A stretch of 64,000 bases of DNA, taken from Streptomyces flavofungini. Lineage in GTDB: Bacteria > Actinomycetota > Actinomycetes > Streptomycetales > Streptomycetaceae. The notes beneath the pieces are model-generated. The model was given only the letters and a program-made list of their open reading frames with translations, did no database searches and was not told the DNA's origin. Below are positions 41,295 through 51,060 of the stretch, piece after piece. The number at the start of each line of letters is the position of its first letter. The first letter of the stretch is position 1. The translations under genes and the position numbers were made by a program. Where the stretch lies: assembly GCF_030388665.1 (NCBI RefSeq), contig NZ_CP128846.1, forward strand, positions 1,488,001 to 1,552,000, read 5' to 3'.

Positions 41295-43523
41295 TCAGCC
41301 GTCGCTGAACTTCTCCCCCCGGTCGGCCTTCTCCACGAGCAGCGCGGGCGGCGTGAACCGCTCTCCGTAGCGCTCGGCGAGTTCCCGCGCGCGGGCCACG
41401 AACGCGGGCAGCCCGGCGCCGTCGTCGTAGCCGTTGATGTACTGCAGGACACCGCCCGTCCAGCCGGGGAAGCCGATGCCGAAGATCGAGCCGATGTTGG
41501 CGTCGGCGACCGACGTCAGGACGCCCTCCTCCAGGAGGCGCACCGTGTCCAGCGCCTCGGAGAACAGCATCCGCTCCTGCATGTCGCGGAACGGGATCTC
41601 GTGCCCCGGCTTCGTGCTGTGCTTGCCCGGGGGGCGACCCCCGGAACCCCCGAAGTGCTCGCGCAGGCCCGGCCAGAGGCGGGTGCGCTTGCCGTCGTCG
41701 CCGTACTCGTAGAAGCCGCCGCCACCGCTGCGGCCGGTGCGCCCGAACTCGTCGATCATGCGGTCGATGACGACCTCGGCGGGGTGTCCTGGCCAGGTGC
41801 CGCCCGCCTCCTCGACGGCCCGCTTGGACTCGTTGCGGATCTTGCGGGGCAGGGTGAGGGTCAGCTCGTCCATGAGGGAGAGGACCTTGGCGGGGTAGCC
41901 GGCCTGGGCGGCCGCCTGCTCGACCGAGGCGGGCTCGATGCCCTCGCCGACCATCGCGACGCCCTCGTTGATGAAGTGCCCGATGACGCGCGAGGTGAAG
42001 AAGCCGCGCGAGTCGTTGACGACGATCGGCGTCTTGTTGATCTGGCGTACGAGGTCGAAGGCGCGCGCCAGGGCCTCGTCGCCGGTGCGCTCGCCCTTGA
42101 TGATCTCCACGAGCGGCATCTTGTCGACGGGCGAGAAGAAGTGCAGGCCGATGAAGTCGACCGGCCTGGCGACGCCCTCGGCCAGCGCGGTGATGGGCAG
42201 CGTGGAGGTGTTGGAGCACAGCAGCGCGTCCGGCTCGACGATGTCCTGGATCTCCTGGAACACCTTGTGCTTGAGCGCCGGGTCCTCGAAGACGGCCTCG
42301 ATCACGGCGTCGCAGCCCGCCACGTCCTGCGGGTCGGCGGTCGGGGCGATGAGGGACAGGAGCGCGTCCGCCTTGTCCTGGGTGGTGCGGCCCCGGGAGA
42401 CGGCCTTGGCGCACAGCTTCTCCGAGTAGCCCTTGCCCTTCTGGGCCGCCTCGGCGGAGACGTCCTTGAGGACGACCTCGATGCCCGCGCGGGCGCAGGA
42501 GTAGGCGATGCCCGCGCCCATCATCCCGGCGCCGAGCACGGCGACCTTGCGGACGGTCCTCGGCTCGATGCCCTGGGGCCGGTTGGCGCCGGAGTTGACG
42601 GCCTGGAGGTCGAAGAAGAACGCCTGGATCATGTTCTTGGAGACCTGGCCGGTGACCAGCTCGGTGAAGTACCGGGCCTCGATGGTCAGCGCCGTCTCGA
42701 AGTCGACCTGGGAGCCCTCGACGGCCGCCGCGAGGATGTTGCGCGGCGCCGGGTAGGGGGCGCCCGCCAGCTGCTTCTTCAGGTTCGCGGGGAACGCGGG
42801 CAGGTTCGCGGCGAACTTCGGGTTCGCCGGGGTGCCGCCGGGAATGCGGTAGCCGGGGACGTCCCAGGGCTGCTGCGACTCGGGGTGGGCGTCGATGAAG
42901 GCGCGGGCCTTCTCGATCATCTCCTCTGGGGTGGCGGCCAGTTCGTGCACGAGGCCGTTCTCCAGGGCGCGCTTCGGGGAGTACTGGGTGCCCTGGAGCA
43001 GCACCTTCAGGAGCGCGTCGGCGATGCCCATGAGGCGTACGGTGCGGGTGACGCCGCCGCCCGCGGGGAGCAGGCCGAGGGTGACCTCGGGCAGGCCGAT
43101 CTTGGAGCCCGGCGCGTCGAGGGCCACGCGGTGGTGGCTGGCGAGGGCGATCTCGTAACCGCCGCCGAGGGCCGCGCCGTTGAGGGCGGCGACGACGGGC
43201 TTGCCGAGGGTCTCGATGCGGCGCAGCGAGTTCTTGATGGCGGTGCCGGTCTCGAAGGCCACGCGGGCGTTCTCGGGGCCCACCTGAATCATGTCCTTCA
43301 GGTCGCCGCCCGCGAAGAACGTCTTCTTCGCGGAGGTGTAGATGAACCCGCGGATGGCGTCCTTGTCCGCCTGTACGGCGGCCTCGGCGCGGTCGGCGAT
43401 GGCGGCGATGGAGTCCTTGAACGCCTGGTTCATGGTGTTCGCGGACTGGTGGGGGTCGTCGAGGACGAGGGTGACGACACCGGTGTCGTCCTGTTCCCAG
43501 CGGATGGTGGTGCTCTCGGTCAT
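41295..43523 (-). CDS. fadB: Fatty-acid oxidation multienzyme FadB (enoyl-CoA hydratase / 3-hydroxyacyl-CoA dehydrogenase)
   Basis: A 742-aa bifunctional beta-oxidation protein. The N-terminal crotonase domain covers about 1-190 (KKTFFAGGDLKDM and ALNGAALGGGYEIALASHHR). The NAD-binding 3-hydroxyacyl-CoA dehydrogenase domain has VLGAGMMGAGIA near residue 337. The catalytic His region is HFFSPVDKMPLVEI and the C-terminal domain follows. It hydrates enoyl-CoA and oxidises the 3-hydroxy product; with the thiolase upstream it forms the trifunctional pair. ATG at 43521-43523 with GGAG. Last gene of the five-gene minus-strand operon. Confidence 0.94.
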   Translation of the reverse strand: MTESTTIRWEQDDTGVVTLVLDDPHQSANTMNQAFKDSIAAIADRAEAAVQADKDAIRGFIYTSAKKTFFAGGDLKDMIQVGPENARVAFETGTAIKNSLRRIETLGKPVVAALNGAALGGGYEIALASHHRVALDAPGSKIGLPEVTLGLLPAGGGVTRTVRLMGIADALLKVLLQGTQYSPKRALENGLVHELAATPEEMIEKARAFIDAHPESQQPWDVPGYRIPGGTPANPKFAANLPAFPANLKKQLAGAPYPAPRNILAAAVEGSQVDFETALTIEARYFTELVTGQVSKNMIQAFFFDLQAVNSGANRPQGIEPRTVRKVAVLGAGMMGAGIAYSCARAGIEVVLKDVSAEAAQKGKGYSEKLCAKAVSRGRTTQDKADALLSLIAPTADPQDVAGCDAVIEAVFEDPALKHKVFQEIQDIVEPDALLCSNTSTLPITALAEGVARPVDFIGLHFFSPVDKMPLVEIIKGERTGDEALARAFDLVRQINKTPIVVNDSRGFFTSRVIGHFINEGVAMVGEGIEPASVEQAAAQAGYPAKVLSLMDELTLTLPRKIRNESKRAVEEAGGTWPGHPAEVVIDRMIDEFGRTGRSGGGGFYEYGDDGKRTRLWPGLREHFGGSGGRPPGKHSTKPGHEIPFRDMQERMLFSEALDTVRLLEEGVLTSVADANIGSIFGIGFPGWTGGVLQYINGYDDGAGLPAFVARARELAERYGERFTPPALLVEKADRGEKFSDG

Positions 43524-43595
43524 GTCGTTGTCTCCGTGAAGTCTGTGGCAGGCGGAAGCGGAGGGGGCGGCACCCCGACCCCCTACGGCGAGGTG

Positions 43596-44810
43596 CTACA
43601 CCCGTTCCACGATCGTGGCGATGCCCATACCTCCGCCGACGCACAGCGTGGCCAATCCGTACCGGAGGTCCCGCCGCTCCAGCTCGTCCACGAGCGTCCC
43701 GAGGATCATCGCTCCGGTCGCGCCCAGGGGATGCCCCAGCGCGATCGCGCCGCCGTTGACGTTGACCTTGTCCAGGGACAGGCCCATGTCCTTGACGAAG
43801 CGCAGGACGACGGCCGCGAAGGCCTCGTTGATCTCGACGAGGTCGATGTCGTCGATGCTCAGCCCCGCCTTGGCGAGCGCCTTGCGGGTGGCGGGCGCCG
43901 GTCCGGTGAGCATGATCAACGGCTCGGACCCGGAGACGGCCGCGGAGACGATGCGGGCACGCGGCGTCAGGCCGTTCCGCTCGCCCGCCTCCTTGGTGCC
44001 GATGGCGACCAGCGAGGCGCCGTCGACGATGCCGGAGGAGTTGCCCGCGTGGTGGACGTGGTCGATCTCCTCGATCCAGTGGTACTTCTGCAGCGCGACC
44101 GCGTCGAACCCGCCCAGGTCGCCGATGTCCTTGAAGGACGGCTTCAGCTCGGCGAGGGAGTCGGCGGTCGTGCCGGGGCGCAGGTGCTCGTCGTGGTCGA
44201 GCACGACGAGGCCGCTGCGGTCCTTGACCGGGACGACGGACTTCTCGAACCGGCCTTCCTTCCAGGCGGCGGCGGCCCGCTCCTGGGAGAGGGCGGCGTA
44301 CTCGTCGACGTCGCGGCGGCTGAAGCCCTCGATCGTGGCGATCAGGTCGGCGCCGATGCCCTGGGGCGCGAAGTTCGTGTCCCAGTTGGTCATCGGGTCG
44401 GCGAACCAGGCACCGCCGTCGGAGGCCATCGGCACCCGCGACATCGACTCGACGCCGCCCGCGAGCACCAGGTCCTCCCAGCCGGAACGGACCTTCATGG
44501 CCGCCATGTTGACCGCTTCGAGGCCCGAGGCGCAGAAGCGGTTCTCCTGGACGCCGGCGACCGTGTCGGGCAGTCCGGCCGCGATGGCGGCGATCCGCGC
44601 GATGTCGGAGCCCTGGTCGCCGACGGGACCCACCACACCGAGCACGATGTCGTCGATGGCGGCCGGGTCGAGGCCGGGGAAGCGGGCCTGGATCTCGTGG
44701 ATGAGCCCGACGACGAGGTCGATCGGCTTGGTGCCGTGCAGGGCGCCGTTCGCCTTGCCGCGTCCGCGCGGGGTGCGGATCGCGTCGTACACATACGCTT
44801 CGGTGGTCAC
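43596..44810 (-). CDS. Acetyl-CoA C-acyltransferase (thiolase)
   Basis: A 404-aa thiolase. The acyl-accepting Cys is in [12 protein letters not shown] (about residue 91). The catalytic His lies in [14 protein letters not shown] (about 352-365) and the second Cys in LCVGGGMG (about 389-396); the NEAF motif is present. It cleaves 3-ketoacyl-CoA as the last step of beta-oxidation with the FadB encoded 72 bp downstream. GTG start at 44808-44810 behind AAAGG. Confidence 0.94.
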   Translation of the reverse strand: MTTEAYVYDAIRTPRGRGKANGALHGTKPIDLVVGLIHEIQARFPGLDPAAIDDIVLGVVGPVGDQGSDIARIAAIAAGLPDTVAGVQENRFCASGLEAVNMAAMKVRSGWEDLVLAGGVESMSRVPMASDGGAWFADPMTNWDTNFAPQGIGADLIATIEGFSRRDVDEYAALSQERAAAAWKEGRFEKSVVPVKDRSGLVVLDHDEHLRPGTTADSLAELKPSFKDIGDLGGFDAVALQKYHWIEEIDHVHHAGNSSGIVDGASLVAIGTKEAGERNGLTPRARIVSAAVSGSEPLIMLTGPAPATRKALAKAGLSIDDIDLVEINEAFAAVVLRFVKDMGLSLDKVNVNGGAIALGHPLGATGAMILGTLVDELERRDLRYGLATLCVGGGMGIATIVERV

Positions 44811-44892
44811 GCCAGAGCCTTTCAGGGGAGGTCGGTCCGGGGAGGGTCGGGATGCGCGGGTGCGCCCGGGGGCGCGGAGGGGGCGCGGGCGG

Positions 44893-46035
44893 TCAGCCGA
44901 GCAGCGAGCGCCCGATGATCTCCTTCATGATCTCGGTCGTGCCGCCGTAGATGGTCTGGATCCGGCCGTCGGTGAACGCCTTCGCGACGCGGTACTCCGT
45001 CATGTAGCCGTAGCCGCCGTGCAGTTGCAGACAGCGGTCCGCGACGCGCTTTTGCAGCTCGGTGGCCCACCACTTGGCCATGGACGCGTGCACGGCGTCC
45101 AGCGTGCCCGCGGCGTGGTCGGCGATGCACCGGTCGAGGAAGGAGCGGGTCACGGCGCACTCGGTGGCCATCTCGGCTATCTCGAAGCGGATGTGCTGGA
45201 GCTTGGCCAGCGGACGCCCGAAGGCCTCGCGCTCCTTGACGTACGCGGTGGTGATCTCGAGCAGGTACTCGGCGGCGGCGATCCCGGCGACGGCGATGCC
45301 CATGCGCTCCTGCGCGAGGTTCGTCATCAGGTGCACGAACGCGCCGTTGAGCTCGCCGAGCAGGTTCTCCTTGGGCACCCGCACGTCGTTGAAGAACAGC
45401 TCGGCGGTGTCCTGGGCCTTCTGGCCGATCTTGTCGAGGTTGCGGCCGCGCTCGAAGCCGGGCATGCCGCGCTCGACGACCAGCAGCGACAGGCCGTGCG
45501 CGCCGCCCTCGGGGGTGGTCCTGGCGACCACGATGACGAGGTCGGCGAGGATGCCGTTCGAGATGAACGTCTTGGAGCCGTTGAGCAGCCAGTGGTCGCC
45601 CTTGTCCTCGGCGGTCGTGCGGATGCCCTGCAGGTCGGAGCCCGCGCCGGGCTCGGTCATGGCGATCGCCGTGATGGTCTCGCCGCTGCAGAAGCCGGGC
45701 AGCCAGCGCCGCTTCTGCTCGTCGGTGGCGAGGCCGGTCAGATACGGCCCGATGATGTCGTTGTGCAGGCCGACGGCGAGACCCGCCGCGCCCGCGCGCG
45801 TGAACTCCTCGGCGAGGACGGCGGCGTAGCGGAAGTCGGGGTTGCCGCCGCCTCCGTACTCCTCGGGCACGGCGAGGCCGAGCAGGCCCTGGCGACCGGC
45901 GGCGAGCCAGGCCTCGCGGGAGACGACGCCGTCCTTCTCCCACTGTTCGTAGTGCGGGAGCACCTCCTTGGCGAGGAAGGTGCGGACCGTCTCCCGGAAC
46001 GCGTCGTGCTCGGGCTCGAAGAGCTGCCGTTGCAT
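44893..46035 (-). CDS. Acyl-CoA dehydrogenase
   Basis: A 380-aa FAD enzyme carrying out the first oxidation of acyl-CoA. Family signatures are seen: [18 protein letters not shown] (about 130-147) and [20 protein letters not shown] (about 338-357), followed by [13 protein letters not shown] at the C-terminus. It keeps the usual three-domain length. ATG at 46033-46035 with GGGGAGG. The gene lies between the F420-type oxidoreductase (21 bp upstream) and the thiolase. Confidence 0.93.
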   Translation of the reverse strand: MQRQLFEPEHDAFRETVRTFLAKEVLPHYEQWEKDGVVSREAWLAAGRQGLLGLAVPEEYGGGGNPDFRYAAVLAEEFTRAGAAGLAVGLHNDIIGPYLTGLATDEQKRRWLPGFCSGETITAIAMTEPGAGSDLQGIRTTAEDKGDHWLLNGSKTFISNGILADLVIVVARTTPEGGAHGLSLLVVERGMPGFERGRNLDKIGQKAQDTAELFFNDVRVPKENLLGELNGAFVHLMTNLAQERMGIAVAGIAAAEYLLEITTAYVKEREAFGRPLAKLQHIRFEIAEMATECAVTRSFLDRCIADHAAGTLDAVHASMAKWWATELQKRVADRCLQLHGGYGYMTEYRVAKAFTDGRIQTIYGGTTEIMKEIIGRSLLG

Positions 46036-46056
46036 GTGTCGGTGACCTCCCCGGCC

Positions 46057-47082
46057 CTAGAGCCAGCCCTTGACGGTTTCGATGAGCCCGGCCGGGTCGG
46101 GCCCGACCGGGATGACGTTGAGCATGGTGACGCCCGCGGCGCGGAAGACCTCGACGCGTTCGCGCACGTAGCCCGCCGGGCCGCACAGCGACATGAGTTC
46201 GCAGAACTCGTCGGGCACGGCGGCCTCGGCCTCCTTCTTGTGCCCGGCCAGGTAGAGCTCCTGGATGCGCGCGGCCTCGCGCTCGTATCCGTACGCGACC
46301 GCCAGGTCGTTGTAGAAGTTCTTGCCCACGGCGCCCATGCCGCCGACGTAGAGGGCGATCTGCGGGCGGGCGAGGTCGCGGGCGGCCGCCGCGTCGTCGC
46401 CGATGGCGAGGAGTCCGCCCGCCACGACCTGGAGCGGGCCGAGCGCCGGATCCCGGCGGGCGCGGCCCTCGGCGAGGGGCTTGCCCCAGACCTCGTGCGC
46501 CTTCTCCGGCAGGAACAGCGTGGGCAGCCAGCCGTCGGCGACCTCGGCCGTCATGCGGACGTTCGCGGGCCCCAAGGAGGCGACGTAGAGCGGCACTTCC
46601 GGGCGGACCGGCCTGGTGAGGATCTTCAGGGGCTTGCCGAGGCCGCTGCCCTTCTCCGGCGGGAGCGGCATGTCCGTGATGCCGTGGTGGTCGATGACCT
46701 CGCGGCGCAGGATGCGGCGGGTCAGCTCGATGGTCTCCCGGGTGCGGCCGAGCGGCTTGTCGTACGCCTTGCCGTGCCAGCCCTCGACGACCTGCGGCCC
46801 GGACGCGCCGAGGCCGATGACGGCGCGGCCCCCGGAGATGGCGTCGAGCCCGGCGGCGGTCTGGGCGATGAGCGCGGGGGTGCGCGAGTAGACGTTGAGG
46901 ATCCCGGCGCCGATGCGCACGCGCTCAGTGCGGGCGGCCAGATAGCCCATGATCGTGGGCGAGTCGAAGCCGTACGCCTCGGCGACCCAGACGGCGTCGA
47001 GGCCCGCCCGTTCCAGGGCCGCGACGGCGTCGGCGCCCGCGCGCGGGTCGCCCGCGTAGGCGAGCGGGGTGGAGATCTCCAT
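46057..47082 (-). CDS. LLM-class F420-dependent oxidoreductase
   Basis: A 341-aa luciferase-like monooxygenase fold (TIM barrel) protein of the actinobacterial F420-dependent group. It has the typical start (PLAYAGDPRAGADAVAALER), GLGASGPQVVEGWHG loop and YVASLGPANVRM strand. It probably reduces or oxidises a ring or enoyl substrate with F420; substrate unknown. The ATG shares one base with the stop of the CaiB gene (TGATG), showing coupling in the lipid-catabolism operon. Confidence 0.85.
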   Translation of the reverse strand: MEISTPLAYAGDPRAGADAVAALERAGLDAVWVAEAYGFDSPTIMGYLAARTERVRIGAGILNVYSRTPALIAQTAAGLDAISGGRAVIGLGASGPQVVEGWHGKAYDKPLGRTRETIELTRRILRREVIDHHGITDMPLPPEKGSGLGKPLKILTRPVRPEVPLYVASLGPANVRMTAEVADGWLPTLFLPEKAHEVWGKPLAEGRARRDPALGPLQVVAGGLLAIGDDAAAARDLARPQIALYVGGMGAVGKNFYNDLAVAYGYEREAARIQELYLAGHKKEAEAAVPDEFCELMSLCGPAGYVRERVEVFRAAGVTMLNVIPVGPDPAGLIETVKGWL

Positions 47083-48269
47083 CAGGCGCCTTCCTGGGTG
47101 GGGTGCGGCGGGACGGGTGCCCGGTCGGGGCCCGGCGCGTCCGAGGCGAGCAGGTCCGGTACGTCCCAGTCCTGGGCCACGGCCGCCGTGTCGGCGCCGG
47201 GCCGCGCGGGGCCCGAGCGCACGGACGTGGGTGTCGCGGAGAAGCGCGGCGCGGGCGCGGCCTGGGTGATGCCGCCGTGGTCGACGAAGGTGCCGCGGGC
47301 GGCGAGGTGCGGGTGGTGCGGGGCCTCCCCCAGCGAGAGCACGGGGGCCACGCAGGCGTCGGAGCCCTCGAAGACGGCCGTCCACTCCGCGCGCGTACGC
47401 GTCCGGAACCGGGCGGCCACCGCCGCGCGCAGCTCGCCCCAGCGCGCCAGGTCCTTGCGGGCCGGGGCGACCTCACCGAGGCCCATAAGCGCGATGAACT
47501 CGTCGTAGAACCGCTGCTCCAGGGCGCCCACGGCCATGTACTCGCCGTCGGCGGTCTCGTAGGTGCCGTAGAACGGGCAGCCGCCGTCGAGGAGGTTCGC
47601 GCCCCTGCGGTCCTGCCAGCTGCCCGCAGCGACCATGCCGCGGATCATCGAGGACAGGTGGGACGCGCCGTCGACGATGGCGGCGTCCACGACCTGCCCG
47701 GCGCCGGTGGACCGCGCGTGGTGCAGCGCGGCGAGAACGCCGACGACCAGGTACAGGGAGCCGCCCGCGTAGTCACCGAGGAGGTTCGCGGGGACGGTGG
47801 GCGCCTCCCCCGCGGCACCGATCATGCCGAGCGTGCCGGTGAGGGCGATGTACGCGATGTCGTGACCGGCGCGCTCGGCGAGCGGGCCGTCCTGGCCCCA
47901 GCCGGTCATGCGGCCGTAGACGAGCCGGGGGTTGCGGGCGCGGCAGGGCTCGGGGCCGACGCCGAGGCGCTCGGCGACACCCGGGCGATAGCCCTCGATC
48001 AGCACGTCCGCGCGGGCGACCAGGTCGAGGACGCGGGCCGGACCCGTGGGCGCCTTGAGGTCGACGAGGACGCTGCGCTTGTTGCGGTTGGTGATGTCGT
48101 ACGCGGGGTCGATCGCGAGTCCGCCACCGCCGGGGCGGTCGACGCGCACCACGTCGGCGCCGAGGTCGGCGAGCAGCATGGCGGCGAACGGCCCCGGCCC
48201 GATGCCCGCGAGCTCGACCACGCGCACCCCGGCGAGCGGTCCGTGAACGCCCTTGTCCGGCACTGCCAT
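47082..48269 (-). CDS. CaiB/BaiF family CoA transferase, alpha-methylacyl-CoA-racemase-like
   Basis: A 395-aa class III CoA-transferase-fold protein. It begins GPLAGVRVVELAGIGPGPFA. The His of GHDIAYIALTG and the Asp of NLLGDYAGGS match the catalytic pair of alpha-methylacyl-CoA racemases (MCR/AMACR). Racemase activity lets (R)-2-methyl branched acyl-CoAs enter beta-oxidation, which fits the acyl-CoA dehydrogenase, thiolase and FadB downstream. ATG at 48267-48269. It is the first gene of the operon, behind a good promoter and an operator-like dyad. Confidence 0.87.
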   Translation of the reverse strand: MAVPDKGVHGPLAGVRVVELAGIGPGPFAAMLLADLGADVVRVDRPGGGGLAIDPAYDITNRNKRSVLVDLKAPTGPARVLDLVARADVLIEGYRPGVAERLGVGPEPCRARNPRLVYGRMTGWGQDGPLAERAGHDIAYIALTGTLGMIGAAGEAPTVPANLLGDYAGGSLYLVVGVLAALHHARSTGAGQVVDAAIVDGASHLSSMIRGMVAAGSWQDRRGANLLDGGCPFYGTYETADGEYMAVGALEQRFYDEFIALMGLGEVAPARKDLARWGELRAAVAARFRTRTRAEWTAVFEGSDACVAPVLSLGEAPHHPHLAARGTFVDHGGITQAAPAPRFSATPTSVRSGPARPGADTAAVAQDWDVPDLLASDAPGPDRAPVPPHPTQEGA

Positions 48270-48284
48270 TGAGCCCCCAGCGCT

Positions 48285-48339
48285 GTGACACAACCGATGT
48301 AACACCAGTGATGCTAAGAACGCGTTCCACTCCGCACAA
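48285..48339 (-). promoter_or_regulatory. Promoter and dyad operator of the branched-acyl catabolic operon
   Basis: On the minus strand, -35 TTGTGC (48339-48334) and -10 TAGCAT (48316-48311) are 17 bp apart, giving a start near 48304. A dyad of form GTGnnACA-5-TGTnnCAC covers 48305-48285, right at the start site, where a bound repressor (TetR type by shape) would block transcription. No TetR gene is adjacent. Confidence 0.6.
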
Positions 48340-48438
48340 GCCCCTGGCGAGCAAGCGCTTAGCCAAGGGGCGGTCCGGGGCGGGTCCGGGCAGGGCGCAG
48401 CGCCGTCGTCCACGGGGGCGGGGCGGGGGCGCGACGCC

Positions 48439-48852
48439 TCATGTGCCGCGCCCCTCCAGTTCCGCCACGCGCTTCTTCGGCGCGATCGCGCGGTAGCTCT
48501 CCTCGACCCAGTCGCACAGGAGGTCCGCGGCCGGGGCGCCCTTGCCCTCCAGCGGGACCGACACCCAGCCGGACCTGCCGAGGCCGTACCCCGCGGGTTG
48601 CGCGCCCGGGGCGGTCAGGGCGTGGGCGTGGGCCGCCTCGTCGGTGAGCTTGACGGTGACGCCCAGCGGATGGCTGCCGTCGTCCACGCCGAGGAAGACG
48701 AACACTTTCTTGTGAACCTTCGCGACGGTCTCGCCCCAGGGGAACTCCTCGGTGGCGCCCGGAAGGCCGAGCGCGAAGCCGCGCACCCGCTCCCACTTGG
48801 CCAGCGCGGCCTTCGGCGGTTTCCTCGGCCGCGGCCCTGCCGTCTCCGCCAT
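48439..48852 (-). CDS. MmcQ/YjbR family protein
   Basis: A 137-aa protein of the small CyaY-like-fold MmcQ/YjbR family. Landmarks: the ALGLPGATEEFPWGETVAKV segment (about residues 27-46), KVFVFLG, and a Trp-containing C-terminal half (SGWVSVPL). The family is thought to bind DNA or nucleotides, but no activity is established. ATG at 48850-48852 with GGAGGTG. Divergent from the reductase gene to its right and not part of the catabolic operon, whose promoter lies in the gap to its left. Confidence 0.82.
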   Translation of the reverse strand: MAETAGPRPRKPPKAALAKWERVRGFALGLPGATEEFPWGETVAKVHKKVFVFLGVDDGSHPLGVTVKLTDEAAHAHALTAPGAQPAGYGLGRSGWVSVPLEGKGAPAADLLCDWVEESYRAIAPKKRVAELEGRGT

Positions 48853-48934
48853 GGCACCTCCTCGTTCGGAGCCCGTGTGTTCACGCTAGCCTCAGCCACC
48901 GGCAACGGCGCGGGACACACGGCTGAGAGGTGCC

Positions 48935-50122
48935 ATGACCAGTCATGACAAGGACCGTCCCTACGACATCGTGCTCTTCGGAGCCACGAGTTTCGTGGGG
49001 GCGCTGACCGCCGAGTACCTCTCCGCGCACGCCCCCGACACCCTGCGGTGGGCCATCGCCGGACGGGACGCGGCCAAGCTGCGTCGCCTGCGGGAGCGGC
49101 TCGCGGAGGACCGTCCCGGCTGCGCGGAACTGCCCGTCGTGCACGCGGACGCAACCGATCCGGCGGCCCTGCGGGAACTGGCCGCGCAGGCGCGCGTGGT
49201 CGCGAGCACCGTCGGCCCCTACCTCAGCCACGGGCAGGGCCTGGTGGCCGCGTGCGCGGAGGCCGGGACGGACTACGTCGACCTGTGCGGCGAGCCCGAG
49301 TTCGTGGACCTGATGTACGTGCGGCACGACGCCCGCGCGCGGGAGACCGGCGCGCGCCTGGTGCACGCCTGCGGCTTCGACTCGGTACCGCACGACCTGG
49401 GCGCGTACTTCACGGTGCGTCAGCTCCCCGAGGACGTGCCGCTGCGCGTCGACGGGTTCATCAGCGCCGACGCGCGCTTCTCCGGCGGTACGTTCTCCTC
49501 CGCACTGCAGCAGTTCGCGCGCGGGCCGCAGATGCTGGCCGCCGCGCGCGACCGGCGGCGGCACGAGCCGCGGCTCGTGGAGCGCCGCGCGTCCACCCCG
49601 GCGAGCGCCCCCCGCTACGCCGGGGAGGTCGGCGCCTGGGCGCTGCCGCTGCCGACCATCGACCCGCAGATCGTGGCGCGGTCCGCGCGGGCGCTGCCGC
49701 GCTACGGCCCCGACTTCCGCTACCGCCACTACGCCGCCGTGCAGTCCCTGCCCGTCGCCCTCGGCGGCGTGGCGGCGGCGGGCGCCCTGTTCACCGCGGC
49801 CCAGGTGCCGGCCGTGCGGCGCTGGCTCACCGGCCTCCTCAAGCCCGGCGAGGGGCCCGACGCGGAGCGGCGTGCGACCAGTTGGTTCTCCATGCGCTTC
49901 GTCGGCGAGGGCGGCGGCAGGCGCGTCTTCACCGAGGTGTGGGGCGGCGACCCCGGCTACGGCGAGACCGCGAAGATCCTCGCCGAGGGCGCGATGTCCC
50001 TGGCCCTGGACGACCTGCCCGCCGTCGCGGGCCAGGTGACCACGGCCGTGGCGATGGGCGACGCGCTGACCGAGCGGCTCGTCGCCGCGGGGATCGGGTT
50101 CCGGGTGGCGGCGGTGCGGTGA
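48935..50122 (+). CDS. Saccharopine-dehydrogenase-like (trans-acting enoyl reductase) protein
   Basis: A 395-aa protein with an N-terminal Rossmann domain (VLFGATSFVGALTAEYLS, about residues 12-29). The body is similar to the actinobacterial saccharopine dehydrogenase NADP-binding family that includes mycobacterial trans-acting enoyl reductases. A hydrophobic stretch (ALGGVAAAGALFTAAQVPAV, about 268-287) suggests membrane contact. It may reduce lipid intermediates. ATG behind GAGAGGTG. Substrate unknown. Confidence 0.82.
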   Translation: MTSHDKDRPYDIVLFGATSFVGALTAEYLSAHAPDTLRWAIAGRDAAKLRRLRERLAEDRPGCAELPVVHADATDPAALRELAAQARVVASTVGPYLSHGQGLVAACAEAGTDYVDLCGEPEFVDLMYVRHDARARETGARLVHACGFDSVPHDLGAYFTVRQLPEDVPLRVDGFISADARFSGGTFSSALQQFARGPQMLAAARDRRRHEPRLVERRASTPASAPRYAGEVGAWALPLPTIDPQIVARSARALPRYGPDFRYRHYAAVQSLPVALGGVAAAGALFTAAQVPAVRRWLTGLLKPGEGPDAERRATSWFSMRFVGEGGGRRVFTEVWGGDPGYGETAKILAEGAMSLALDDLPAVAGQVTTAVAMGDALTERLVAAGIGFRVAAVR

Positions 50123-50229
50123 GGGGGCGCCGGCGGTGCGGGGCGGACAGGTTGGTGAAGGGCGCCGACGCTCCGGCGACAGGCGTCGGCCGGTGCGGTG
50201 AGGGGCGGTGGAGTGCGGTCCCGGCCCGG

Positions 50230-50940
50230 TCAGCCGCCCGTCGCCTCCCGCAGCGCCGACCTGCACAGCGCGTCCGCCCTGCGGGTGGTCTCGGGGAGGC
50301 GGTAGCGCGGGGTGAGGTGGAGGGTGTGGGCGCGGGCCTCGGCCAGGGTCACGCGGTGGCCCACCGAGACGAACACCGGCTTGACGCCCTCGCGGGTGCG
50401 CAGCGCGCTGCCGACCTCCTCCGCGCCGTCGAGCAGCGGCGCCGCGCTGCCGCGTGCGGCGCCGGGCGCCTCGTAGGCGAACGTGAACGGGTTCTTGGCG
50501 ACGCCGATCGTCGGCCGCCCGGTCAGCACGCCGAGGTGGCTCGCGAGCCCGAAGCGGCGCGGGTGCGCGATGCCGTACCCGTCGCACACCACGAGCCCCG
50601 GGTCGGCCGTCAGCGCGTCCAGGGCCGCGAGCACCGCGGGGACCTCCCGGAACGCCAACAGGCCCGGCACGTACGGGAAGGCGACCCGGCCGACCGCCGT
50701 CGCCTCCTGCACGACCTCCAGGCTCGCACCGTCGAGGACCACGACGGCCGCGGCGACCACGTCGCGCTCGTCGTCGTAGGCGACGTCGACGCCCGTGACG
50801 TGTCCGGTGCCGGGCCGGGGCCCGGGCTCGTCGCGCACGACCCGCTCGCGCAGGGCGTCCTGGACGGCGCGGGCCGCGGCCTCGTCGGCGGGCCAGTCGG
50901 CGGGCAGGGGCGGGATCGTCGTGGTGAGGGTCGTGTTCAT
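50230..50940 (-). CDS. nfi: Endonuclease V
   Basis: A 236-aa deoxyinosine-specific DNA repair nuclease. Conserved elements: VTGVDVAY (catalytic Asp), the wedge-region YVPGLLAFRE, CDGYGIAHPRRFGLASH with the second Asp, and GVAKNPF, KPVFVSVGH near the C-terminus. It cuts one strand 3' to deaminated adenine. The N-terminal 20 residues are extra and Pro-rich. Lies alone between the reductase and YciI genes. Confidence 0.93.
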   Translation of the reverse strand: MNTTLTTTIPPLPADWPADEAAARAVQDALRERVVRDEPGPRPGTGHVTGVDVAYDDERDVVAAAVVVLDGASLEVVQEATAVGRVAFPYVPGLLAFREVPAVLAALDALTADPGLVVCDGYGIAHPRRFGLASHLGVLTGRPTIGVAKNPFTFAYEAPGAARGSAAPLLDGAEEVGSALRTREGVKPVFVSVGHRVTLAEARAHTLHLTPRYRLPETTRRADALCRSALREATGG

Positions 50941-51060
50941 GGTGGGCCGAGCCTAAGGGCCCGACGGGTCGGGGCGGGGCGGCAGGGGGCGGCCTGGGGC
51001 TGCGCACGGAGCGGAGCGGGGGTGAGGGGTCCGGGGCCGGGCCCGGGTAGCCTCACGATC

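Noticed and set aside
41601..47508. Very long plus-strand ORFs (1105 aa from 41601 and 1297 aa from 43615)
   Set aside because: They are antisense shadows of fadB, thiolase, acyl-CoA dehydrogenase and the F420 gene. High GC makes the opposite strand stop-poor; no domain, ribosome-binding site or codon bias supports them.
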